The position numbers and the translations under genes are program-made. This document shows, piece after piece, positions 17,535 to 24,507 of a stretch of DNA of 64,000 nucleotides; position 1 is the stretch's first letter; every line of letters starts with the position of its first letter. Below the pieces are notes generated by a model. That model was not told where the DNA came from. It made no database searches and was given only the letters and a program-made list of their open reading frames with translations. The stretch covers positions 1 through 64,000 of the forward strand of contig DASZHD010000029.1 of NCBI GenBank assembly GCA_035938175.1, written 5' to 3'. Origin of the DNA: DASRDE01 sp035938175 (lineage in GTDB: Bacteria > Vulcanimicrobiota > Vulcanimicrobiia > Vulcanimicrobiales > Vulcanimicrobiaceae).

Positions 17535-18937
17535 GCCCGCCGCCGCGCAAAAACAAAATACACCACGAGCCCCATCCCGAGCCAAACAACAAACCCTAAC
17601 CAGGGCAGCGGTATGCCGAAGACAACGATCGCAAACGATCCGAGATAATACATGAAACCAAGCGCCGACACCGCTGCGATAACCGGAATCGCGTACGGCC
17701 CGAACGGCACGCGAAAAGCCGCTTGTACACCGGCGCGCCGTCGAAGAACCGGAACGGCAATCGCCACCAGCATAAAGGCGGCTAGCGTTCCCATCACGCT
17801 CAGCGATGCGATCGTCGTCAGCGGAGTAAAGCCGGCAAAAGCGGCGATGAAGATGCCGAACACAATCGTCGACACATATGGCGTGCCCCACGCCGGATGC
17901 ACGCGCGACAAAACGGACGGCAGCAGACCGTCGCGCGACATCGCGAACAGTACGCGGCTTTGCGCAAACATCATCACCAGCAGCACCGTCGTCAACCCGG
18001 CAATGGCTCCGAGCGAAATGACGAGCGCGCCCCACGGCATGCCGGCCTGCGCCACGGCGAAAGCAACCGGATTCGGGACGTTCAATTTGTAGAACGGCAC
18101 GAGGCCGTTCAAAATCGCAACGACCGCAATATACAAAACCGTGCAGATCGCTAAGCTCATCAAAATGCCGAACGGCAGATCGCGTTTGGGGTCTTTACAT
18201 TCCTCGGCCGAAGTCGAGACGGCGTCGAATCCCAGATAAGCAAAAAACATGAACGCTGCCCCGCTCAGGACGCCCGGCCATCCAAACGGCAACAGCCCTC
18301 CCGCGTGCGTCAGCGGACCTGCGGGAAGGTGGTAGTTCGCAAAGTCAACGTGACGAAACCCAATCGCAATAAAGAACAAAACGACGAGCAATTTAATTGC
18401 AACGATTACCGTGTTCACCGCCGACGACTCGCGCGTTCCTTTCGCGAGAAGCGCCGTCATTATCAAAATAATGACGACGGCCGGCGCATTAACGATTCCG
18501 GAAACCGGGTCTCCGGGCGCATGCGTGAACGCAGACGGAATATTCACATGGAATGCCGTCTGCAGAACGGTCGAAAAATATCCCGACCACCCGATGCTTA
18601 CGGAAGCGGCGCCAAGGGAGTATTCCAGAATCAAATCCCATCCGATGATCCACGCCGCGATTTCGCCAAATGCCGCGAACGTGTACGTGTAGGCGCTTCC
18701 GGCTAGCGGAATCGAGCTGGAAACTTCTGCATAACAGAGTGCCGCAAGTGCCGCGACGCAGCCCGCAATCACGAACGAAAACATCAACCCCGGGCCGGCC
18801 CGAGTTGCCGATGCGATGCCCGTAAGTACGAAGATTCCGGTGCCGATGATGCAGCCGATGCCCATCGCCGTCAGCGCCCACGGCCCCAACTGACGCCGCA
18901 GCCGCTGCGGGGTGGTGATCGTGACGTCGCGCGCCAT
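17495..18937 (-). CDS. APC-superfamily amino-acid permease with repeat-encoded tail
   Basis: A 480-residue inner-membrane transporter with 12 to 14 membrane segments. The APC signature is near the N-terminus (GIGCIIGTGIFVLTG). Conserved blocks include FFAYLGFDAVSTSAEE and FAQSRVLFAMSRDGLLP. It is closest in style to cationic amino-acid transporters of the YfnA/CAT type, so amino-acid uptake or exchange is likely. The last 14 residues (APLDTSGSFDTSG after ARRR) are translated from a copy of the dispersed repeat, which also provides the TGA. The gene is divergent from an ECF sigma factor, and an intrinsic-terminator-like hairpin sits 46 bp upstream of its start. Confidence 0.92.
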   Translation of the reverse strand: MARDVTITTPQRLRRQLGPWALTAMGIGCIIGTGIFVLTGIASATRAGPGLMFSFVIAGCVAALAALCYAEVSSSIPLAGSAYTYTFAAFGEIAAWIIGWDLILEYSLGAASVSIGWSGYFSTVLQTAFHVNIPSAFTHAPGDPVSGIVNAPAVVIILIMTALLAKGTRESSAVNTVIVAIKLLVVLFFIAIGFRHVDFANYHLPAGPLTHAGGLLPFGWPGVLSGAAFMFFAYLGFDAVSTSAEECKDPKRDLPFGILMSLAICTVLYIAVVAILNGLVPFYKLNVPNPVAFAVAQAGMPWGALVISLGAIAGLTTVLLVMMFAQSRVLFAMSRDGLLPSVLSRVHPAWGTPYVSTIVFGIFIAAFAGFTPLTTIASLSVMGTLAAFMLVAIAVPVLRRRAGVQAAFRVPFGPYAIPVIAAVSALGFMYYLGSFAIVVFGIPLPWLGFVVWLGMGLVVYFVFARRRAPLDTSGSFDTSG

Positions 18938-18982
18938 AATCCGGGCGTTCGCTCATTTCGAGCACTCCCATGTCAATGCCCC

Positions 18983-19021
18983 AAAAAAAGCAGGCCCAAA
19001 TGTGATTTTTCCCGGGCCTGC
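18983..19021 (-). terminator. Intrinsic-terminator-like hairpin upstream of the amino-acid permease
   Basis: Read on the minus strand: GCAGGCCC, a 16-nt loop, GGGCCTGC, then seven T. The eight-bp GC stem plus T-run fits a rho-independent terminator. It ends 46 bp before the permease start. It may shield the permease from transcription entering from the sigma factor side, or act as an attenuator in a leader. A TTGACA on the minus strand follows it (18971-18976) but has no good -10 at 17-18 bp. Confidence 0.55.
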
Positions 19022-19036
19022 AGCGAATCACCCCAT

Positions 19037-19567
19037 GTGAACGTTGCGAATCAGTCGCGGAGCGAGGCCTTCACCGGTCTACTCCAACGGCATGAAGGCA
19101 TTCTGCACAAGGTGGCGCGTGCGTACTGCCCTGTGCCGGCGCAGCGCCCCGACCTGATTCAAGAAATGACCGTAGCGCTGTGGCGCGCCTTCGAACGCTA
19201 CGATGCTGCCCGCCCGTTCGGGACCTGGATGTATCGAATTTCGCTCAACGTCGCGATCTCGTTTTTCCGCTCCGAAGGACGGCACGTGCACCGGACCACC
19301 GCACTCGAACACGCGCCCGAGCTTGCTGAGCCCATTCCGGAAGATCCGCGCGTGGCCGTGCTGCTCGAGTGCATCGACGAGCTGAATCCGCTTGACAAAG
19401 CGCTGGTTTTGATGCATCTGGACGGATATTCATACGCCGAGATCGCCGACGTCCTCGGCATCAGCGAAAGCAACGCGGGAACCAAGCTCGCACGTATCAA
19501 GGAACGTTTGCGCCGAACGATGACTGCACACGTTGCAAAAGAGGAAACCACGAATGGAACGCGATGA
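19037..19567 (+). CDS. ECF-type RNA polymerase sigma factor
   Basis: A 176-residue sigma-70 family protein with region 2 (about 15-85, including DLIQEMTVALWRAFERYD and FGTWMYRISLNVAISFFR). After a linker comes region 4 (about 112-165, DKALVLMHLDGYSYAEIADVLG then SESNAGTKLARIKERLRR), with no extra C-terminal domain. The start is GTG without a clear Shine-Dalgarno sequence; the frame is open further upstream but has no ATG. It overlaps the following membrane protein gene by 14 bp, the usual arrangement of an ECF factor with its anti-sigma partner. Confidence 0.9.
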   Translation: MNVANQSRSEAFTGLLQRHEGILHKVARAYCPVPAQRPDLIQEMTVALWRAFERYDAARPFGTWMYRISLNVAISFFRSEGRHVHRTTALEHAPELAEPIPEDPRVAVLLECIDELNPLDKALVLMHLDGYSYAEIADVLGISESNAGTKLARIKERLRRTMTAHVAKEETTNGTR

Positions 19568-20219
19568 CCTTCGCGAGGCTTGGGCCTCGCTCGAACAACA
19601 CCTGCGCCGTACCGAACGCTTAAACGACGCCTTGGTGGCGCAGTCGATGACGACGCGGGCGCAAAGCGCGCTGGCTCGCGAAAAGGGCTGGACGATCGTC
19701 GAAATCGCTGTGAATTACGCCGGCGTCATCGCCCTCGCTTCGTTCGCGGTCGATCGTATCGGTCAACCGCCGGTGGCTGCATGCGCCGGAATTCTAGCCG
19801 CTGCGCTCATCGCCGTCAACCTCGCGTTGGTGCGAATTGCGGTTGGAATTGCACGCCTCGACTACGATGAGCCCGTGGTCGCAATTCAAGCGAGGCTGGA
19901 AGAGATCAAGATGCAGCGCGCGCGCCTCACGGCAACGATTCTGCTTGTGGGGCCGCTCCTTTGGCTTCCGGCATTCGTTACACTTCTTGCCTTGGGCGGA
20001 ATCGATGCATTCCACGCGCTCGGCGCTGCATATTTAGCGGCGAATGCGGCACTCGGCGTCGCGTTTGCGATCGCGGGATGGTTTGGTGCGCGCTGGTTTG
20101 CGGCTCGCTATCCGAGCGCGCGCTGGCTGCGCGGTGCAATAGACGCACTTTCGGGAACGTCGTATCGTCAAGCGGCCGATTTCTTAGATACGATCGAACG
20201 GTTTAAAGCAACGACGTGA
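19554..20219 (+). CDS. Putative membrane anti-sigma factor
   Basis: A 221-residue protein. A charged N-terminal segment of about 50 residues (ERDDLREAWASLEQHLRR) is followed by four predicted membrane helices (about 55-105 and 135-190) and a cytoplasmic tail. The cytoplasmic N-terminus, membrane anchor and 14-bp overlap with the ECF sigma gene suggest an anti-sigma factor, though no zinc-binding HxxxCxxC motif is present. The ATG at 19554 has GAGGAA eight bases upstream, which rules out the Met seven codons earlier. The function rests on context. Confidence 0.7.
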   Translation: MERDDLREAWASLEQHLRRTERLNDALVAQSMTTRAQSALAREKGWTIVEIAVNYAGVIALASFAVDRIGQPPVAACAGILAAALIAVNLALVRIAVGIARLDYDEPVVAIQARLEEIKMQRARLTATILLVGPLLWLPAFVTLLALGGIDAFHALGAAYLAANAALGVAFAIAGWFGARWFAARYPSARWLRGAIDALSGTSYRQAADFLDTIERFKATT

Positions 20220-20286
20220 CTAAGCTCATCCCGATCTCGCTCCTCAGATACCGTAGCCTGCGCGCGCAAGCCCTTGCACCGCTCCT

Positions 20287-20835
20287 TCACCGGTGCGCGA
20301 GAATATCGCACAGACCGTCGCTCCCCACGTTGAAAACGCGATTTGCCCGCGCTCGCATATTTTCATAACCCGCAACCGCTGCCAGCTCGATGAGTTGCTC
20401 TTCCGAAAAATACCGCCGCAGTTCCGCGTACAGTTCATCGCTGATGTTTGCGGGCGTTTCGGCCAGCGCGTCGGCCATGCGCAAGAGCGCGACGTCCGGC
20501 GGATCGAAACCGCCGAATTCGCCCGACGTAATCGTCGTAAGCTGCGCGCTGCTCAGGCCGTACATTCTGCCACCTGCAGAATTGGCGTCGATTCAAAATG
20601 GGCAGCCGACGCGAGCAGCGGTTCGCAGCGCGACCATCGTACCTTGGCGCTTCGGCAGCGCGGTTTTTTCAAAGAGCAGCCACTGCGCCAGCCCGTGCAG
20701 CCAGAACACTCGCGGGACGCGCGCCCCGATCAGCATCGGCGTCAGGTCGCGCCCCGCCATTTTCCGCACTTTCTGAAAGATAAACCGCATCGAAAGCGGC
20801 GCCCGCTTTGGATCGATGCCTTGGATACGTGCCAT
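20287..20835 (-). CDS. CMD/AhpD-like selenoprotein with in-frame UGA (CxxU)
   Basis: A predicted 182-residue carboxymuconolactone decarboxylase/AhpD-like protein, provided the TGA at 20593-20595 is read through. The part before it (from MARIQGIDPKRAP to RVGCPF) and the part after it (IDANSAGGRMYGLSS to the end) are in the same frame and together match one family member end to end. Homologues read CPFCIDxNS here, so the TGA replaces the second redox Cys (Cys 78-Pro-Phe-Sec 81). An SECIS-like hairpin follows. AhpD-like selenoproteins are known from bacterial selenoproteome surveys. AAGGAAGG lies seven bases before the ATG, and the DUF899 stop is 11 bp upstream. The expected role is a selenium-dependent thiol peroxidase or reductase. 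The alternative is a pseudogene or a read error. Confidence 0.82.
20564..20582 (-). promoter_or_regulatory. Bacterial SECIS-like hairpin downstream of the UGA codon
   Basis: On the transcript: ATTCTGC, loop AGGTG, GCAGAAT, a perfect seven-bp stem. The loop begins 17 nt after the TGA. The E. coli fdhF SECIS, as I recall it, has loop AGGUCU closed by GC pairs, also 17 nt after UGA. The GG-U of the loop is the part bound by SelB. A lower GCC/GGC pairing (GCC 20586-20584) may extend the structure. Confidence 0.75.
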
Positions 20836-20846
20836 TCGTACCTTCC

Positions 20847-21641
20847 TTACGACACCCCGTACCGGTCGTGATGCTTCAGCCACGGCTCCGCATCAAAACT
20901 TTCGTTGCGCCCGCGCGGTGCGCGATCGAGCCACTGGTACATGTTCCACAGCCCGTCCAGTCCGCGGGCGTACGTCGAATACGTATGATATACGACGCCG
21001 TCCTCCAGCACAAACGCGCTCACGCCGGGTGCCTCCCGGCCATACGTCGCACGGTCGACTCCCGCCATCGCGGCAAATCGCGTTCCCCAACGGTGGTCCT
21101 CTTCGCCCGCGTCCGCCGGCGCGGGGTCGGATGCAGCTTCTTCACGCCGGAAGTTGTAAACGATGTCGCCGGTGCGCTCCTGCTCTTCAGTGTACGAAAC
21201 GTTGAATTCGAAATTGAAGTCGCTATCCGAAGACGACGCCCACGGAAAAATCCAGCCCATGCGTTTTTTGAACGCTTGCAGCTTTGCGAGCGGCGCGCGC
21301 GACACGGCGCTGAACGCGACGTCGTGATTTTCCAGATGCGGAACGATGCCGTTGAAACCGTCTGCAATCGACGAGCACGACGGGCATCCCGCCGAATAAT
21401 CCGGTCCGAACATGAAGTGATAGATCAGCAGCTGCGAGCGGCCTTTAAACAGATCCGCAAGCGTCGCGCTGCCGGCGTCGGTATCGAACCGGTACGGCTT
21501 GTCGATTCGAACCCGCGGCAGTTCCATCCGGCGGCGGGCCAACTCGTCGCTGCGCCGCGTCAGTTCCTTTTCGGCCTTTAGCAGATCCAGCCGCGCCGCC
21601 AGCCATTCTTCGCGCGTCGCGGTCTTCGGATTGGTCATCAT
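20847..21641 (-). CDS. DUF899 thioredoxin-fold protein
   Basis: A 264-residue cytosolic protein of the DUF899 family, a thioredoxin-like group often found in soil bacteria. The helical N-terminus (TREEWLAARLDLLKAEKELT) is typical. The redox-type motif GCPSCSSIADGFN lies near residue 95, and the C-terminal half contains conserved aromatic stretches (YHTYSTYARGLDGLW). It probably reduces or senses a thiol or peroxide substrate, but no reaction is established. The ATG at 21641 has GGAAAG upstream. It is the first gene of a two-gene operon with the UGA-containing CMD/AhpD-like protein, supporting a shared redox role. Confidence 0.88.
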   Translation of the reverse strand: MMTNPKTATREEWLAARLDLLKAEKELTRRSDELARRRMELPRVRIDKPYRFDTDAGSATLADLFKGRSQLLIYHFMFGPDYSAGCPSCSSIADGFNGIVPHLENHDVAFSAVSRAPLAKLQAFKKRMGWIFPWASSSDSDFNFEFNVSYTEEQERTGDIVYNFRREEAASDPAPADAGEEDHRWGTRFAAMAGVDRATYGREAPGVSAFVLEDGVVYHTYSTYARGLDGLWNMYQWLDRAPRGRNESFDAEPWLKHHDRYGVS

Positions 21642-21825
21642 GGTGCTTTCCTTTCGTATAGGGAGCAAAAAGCGTGCCGAAGCAATGCTTGACCAGCACC
21701 AGCATCGGCTGGGGCGCCGAAACGGCGTCGGCGACGAGCGGTGCCACTACGGGGATGCATTCTAGACACATGCCTCTGGTCGATTTTGGGAGGCGAAAAT
21801 CGACAACGGGGCGGAGGAATTCGAA

Positions 21826-22176
21826 ATGAAATATGCCTGCTTCATTTTTGGTGACGACGACCCATTGCCCGAGGGGGAACACGTCCGGCTGCGTGACGAC
21901 AGCCTCGCCTACCACGAGGAGCTCCATCGGAAGGGACACTTGCTCGCCCTCGAGGCCCTCGACGACCCGCAAACCGCCACCACGGTCCGGCGCCGAGACG
22001 GCAAGCTCTCGATGACGGACGGGCCCTTCGCGGAAATCAAGGAGCACCTCGGCGGCTTTTTCTTGATCGAAGCGCGCGATCTGAATGAAGCGATCCGCAT
22101 CGCGGGAAATCACCCCGCGGCGCTCTGGGATACGATAGAAATCCGCCCGGTAATCGACATCCCCAAACCGGAGTGA
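21826..22176 (+). CDS. YCII-related (DGPF) protein, ECF42 partner
   Basis: A 116-residue small protein of the YCII/DGPF family: ferredoxin-like alpha/beta fold, family motif MTDGPFAEIKEHLGGFFLIE near residues 64-83. GGAGG lies eight bases before the ATG. It directly precedes an ECF42-type sigma factor. DGPF proteins are the conserved genomic partners and likely targets of ECF42 factors; their biochemical role is unsettled. A second copy of the same pair lies at 43.8-45.3 kb in the same gene order. Confidence 0.9.
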   Translation: MKYACFIFGDDDPLPEGEHVRLRDDSLAYHEELHRKGHLLALEALDDPQTATTVRRRDGKLSMTDGPFAEIKEHLGGFFLIEARDLNEAIRIAGNHPAALWDTIEIRPVIDIPKPE

Positions 22177-22186
22177 TGCCGCCGGA

Positions 22187-23533
22187 ATGACGTCGTCCGC
22201 CGGCCTCGAGTCGATCTACGAAACGGAGTCGCGCCACGTCCTTGCCACGCTGATCCGTCTGCTCGGCGATTTCGAACTCGCCGAGGATGCGTTGCACGAG
22301 GCGTTTCTCGCTGCCGCCGAGCAATGGCCGCGTGAAGGAATACCGCGCAATCCCCGCTCGTGGCTCATTTCTGCCGGCCGTTTTCAAGCGATCGATTCCG
22401 TGCGCCGGCGCGTGCGCTATGACGCATCTCTGAAGCGGCTCGCGCAGCACTTGCCTGTTGGTGAAGAATTGAACGCCGATTTCGAGTACATTGCCGACGA
22501 CGATCTTCGCCTGATCTTTCTCTGTTGCCATCCCGCGTTGAATTTGGACGCTCAAGTCGCGTTAACGCTGCGCGAAGCCTGTGGATTGACGACCGAAGAG
22601 ATCGCGCAAGCGTTTGTGGCAAAGCCGTCGACGATCGCCCAGCGCATCGTTCGCGCGAAAACGAAAATTCGTGACGCCGGAATTGCCTACGAGCTGCCGC
22701 CTCCCGATGAATTTACACAGCGGTTGCAAGGCGTACTGCACGTCATCTATTTGCTCTTCAACGAAGGTTACGACGCATCGTCGGGCCCATCGCTCCTTCG
22801 CGTCGATCTCTGCGGCGAAGCCATTCGACTGACGCGTCTCGTGGCCGGCGTCATGGGAAACGACGCGGTTATGGGCAGCGACGTCTGCGGTCTGCTCGCC
22901 CTCATGCTCTTCCATCACAGCCGGCGCAACGCGCGCACGGATCCGTCCGGCGAACTGATTCTGCTTGGCGATCAAGACCGCGCGAAATGGGATCGAACCG
23001 AAATCGCACAAGCGCAGGAGTACCTGAAACGTGCCGCTTCCGGAGGAACGATGGGGCGTTACGCGTACGAGGCATCCATCGCACAAGCCCATACGCAGGG
23101 AAGAACTCCGCAAGAAACCGACTGGGGAACAATCATCCAGCTCTACGATGGGCTGCTGAAGATCGAACCATCACCGATTATCGAACTCAATCGCGCCGCC
23201 GCGATTTCTATGCGCGATGGTCCCTCGGCTGGGCTGGCGCTTGTCGAAAAAATCGTAAACGACAACGCGTTGAGCGGCTATCGGTTTGCGCATGCAGCGC
23301 GCGCCGACATGTACCGGCGCTTAGGGCGGCTCGAAGAAGCAAAGTCGGCTTACGCGCAAGCGCTTGCGTTGACGCAGCAAGAGGCGGAACGGCGCTACTT
23401 AACGCGTCGAATCGCAGAACTCGACGCTAAGCAGCCCGCGCTTGCGGCGCATTCGAACGAGTCGAACGGGTCGACGGAAGAACACCGGCAAGGCGACCGT
23501 ACAGTACGACCGTCTCGCGCCGATGACCCGTAA
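22187..23533 (+). CDS. ECF42-type sigma factor with C-terminal TPR-like extension
   Basis: A 448-residue protein with sigma region 2 (FELAEDALHEAFLAAAEQWP, residues about 25-45) and region 4 (VALTLREACGLTTEEIAQAF near 125-145). A long helical C-terminal domain of about 230 residues follows, with the blocks VIYLLFNEGYDASS and LYDGLLKIEPSPIIELNRAA. This is the DUF6596/TPR extension that replaces an anti-sigma factor in the ECF42 group. It starts 10 bp after the DGPF gene. The last 30 residues are low complexity (Ser, Asn, Glu, Arg) and overlap an opposite small HTH gene. Confidence 0.92.
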   Translation: MTSSAGLESIYETESRHVLATLIRLLGDFELAEDALHEAFLAAAEQWPREGIPRNPRSWLISAGRFQAIDSVRRRVRYDASLKRLAQHLPVGEELNADFEYIADDDLRLIFLCCHPALNLDAQVALTLREACGLTTEEIAQAFVAKPSTIAQRIVRAKTKIRDAGIAYELPPPDEFTQRLQGVLHVIYLLFNEGYDASSGPSLLRVDLCGEAIRLTRLVAGVMGNDAVMGSDVCGLLALMLFHHSRRNARTDPSGELILLGDQDRAKWDRTEIAQAQEYLKRAASGGTMGRYAYEASIAQAHTQGRTPQETDWGTIIQLYDGLLKIEPSPIIELNRAAAISMRDGPSAGLALVEKIVNDNALSGYRFAHAARADMYRRLGRLEEAKSAYAQALALTQQEAERRYLTRRIAELDAKQPALAAHSNESNGSTEEHRQGDRTVRPSRADDP

Positions 23534-23615
23534 TGCGCTCGATCTCCCGGGCGCTTTTGCCTTCACGAAGTAATTCGACGATGCGCTGCTGCTGCTCAAC
23601 CGTGATCGTGTTCAT
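23427..23615 (-). CDS. Small helix-turn-helix protein
   Basis: A 62-residue protein, MNTITVEQQQRIVELLREG onward, with a clear helix-turn-helix (REGKSAREIERITGHRRETV) like the N-terminal HTH of IS21-type transposases or resolvases. An Arg/Ser/Ala tail follows. An in-frame Met 25 codons upstream would add a less protein-like stretch. The 3' half overlaps the tail of the ECF42 gene on the other strand. It could be a free small DNA-binding regulator or the remnant of a transposase N-terminus; no other transposon part is visible. There is no strong Shine-Dalgarno sequence. Confidence 0.5.
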   Translation of the reverse strand: MNTITVEQQQRIVELLREGKSAREIERITGHRRETVVLYGRLAGVLPSTRSTRSNAPQARAA

Positions 23616-23683
23616 AGGCGAGAGACTCTGACTTTCCCGGCTCAAAGCCCTGCCGGCTGTGTCCGCTTTTGGGCGCCGAGCCG

Positions 23684-23712
23684 TTCTCAACGGAGCCGTA
23701 AATTGCTATAAC
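23684..23712 (+). promoter_or_regulatory. Putative clpP promoter (leaderless)
   Basis: TTCTCA (23684-23689), a 17-bp spacer and TATAAC (23707-23712), with TGC just before the -10. The ATG of clpP begins eight bases after the -10, so transcription would start at or next to the start codon. No Shine-Dalgarno sequence exists. Confidence 0.5.
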
Positions 23713-23719
23713 GCTGGCA

Positions 23720-24325
23720 ATGGGACATCTCGTACCGACCGTCATCGAAAACACGCCGCGCGGTGAACGCGCGTTCGACATCTACTCGCGCCTGCTGCAG
23801 GACCGCATCGTCTTCATCGGCGGCGAAATCAACGATCAGCTCGCCAATCTCGTTATCGCGCAGCTGCTGTTTCTCGAAAAAGAAGACCCCGATAAGGATA
23901 TCGACATTTACATCAATAGCCCGGGAGGCAGCGTAACCGCCGCGCTTGCGCTGTACGACACGATGCGGTACATCAAACCGCAAACTGCAACGATCTGCGC
24001 CGGCTTTGCAGCCTCGGCCGCAACCATACTGCTTACCGGCGGTGCGCCCGGAAAACGCATGGCCCTTCCGTACAGCAAAATCCTGATCCATCAGCCCTGG
24101 GTGGCGCAAATCGGCGGACAAGCGACGGACGTCGAACTTCATGCACGCGATCTTATCGCAACGCGCAGAACGATCGCGGGAATCTACTCGCACACGACCG
24201 GCAAAGACGAGGCGCAGATCCTGCTCGATCTGGAGCGCGACTTCTACATGACCGCCGAAGAAGCGAAGGAATACGGCCTAATCGACTCAGTACTGGCAGC
24301 GAACGGCCGCACATTGTCATGCTGA
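23720..24325 (+). CDS. clpP: ATP-dependent Clp protease proteolytic subunit
   Basis: A 201-residue serine peptidase forming the ClpP barrel that degrades proteins unfolded by ClpA/C/X. The triad is Ser 99 (in CAGFAASAATILL), His 124 (ILIHQPW) and Asp 174 (ERDFYM). INSPGGSVTAALALYDTM is also family-typical. The serine context is AASA rather than the common AASM. The propeptide is short. The last residues, LSC, and the stop codon are read from the start of a dispersed repeat (TCATGCTGA). No Clp ATPase gene is nearby, so this may be one of several ClpP paralogues. Confidence 0.95.
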   Translation: MGHLVPTVIENTPRGERAFDIYSRLLQDRIVFIGGEINDQLANLVIAQLLFLEKEDPDKDIDIYINSPGGSVTAALALYDTMRYIKPQTATICAGFAASAATILLTGGAPGKRMALPYSKILIHQPWVAQIGGQATDVELHARDLIATRRTIAGIYSHTTGKDEAQILLDLERDFYMTAEEAKEYGLIDSVLAANGRTLSC

Positions 24326-24479
24326 GGTCGGATCGTCATGCTGAGGTATCGAAGCACCCTGAGGCATCGAAGGGCACCCCGCCCTTGTCATGCTGAGGTA
24401 TCGAAGCACCCTGAGGTATCGAAGGGCACCCCGCCCTTGTCATGCTGAGGTATCGAAGCACCCTGAGGAATCGAAGGGC
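24316..24479. repeat. Dispersed repeat cluster, three full copies at 52-bp period
   Basis: A partial copy at 24316 is followed by full 41-bp copies at 24335-24375, 24387-24427 and 24439-24479, all TGC/GCA type. The two 11-bp spacers are identical (ACCCCGCCCTT). The base in the middle of the unit 2 core differs between copies (C, T, A). It lies between the convergent stops of clpP and the next gene. Confidence 0.92.
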
Positions 24480-24507
24480 ACCGAGCTTGTCGAGGCGCGG
24501 GGCCCAC

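Noticed and set aside
20287..20835. Split pseudogene or two separate small genes
   Set aside because: Both parts are in the same frame, the TGA stands on a redox cysteine, a SECIS-like hairpin follows and the downstream part is fully conserved. Read error cannot be excluded without coverage data.
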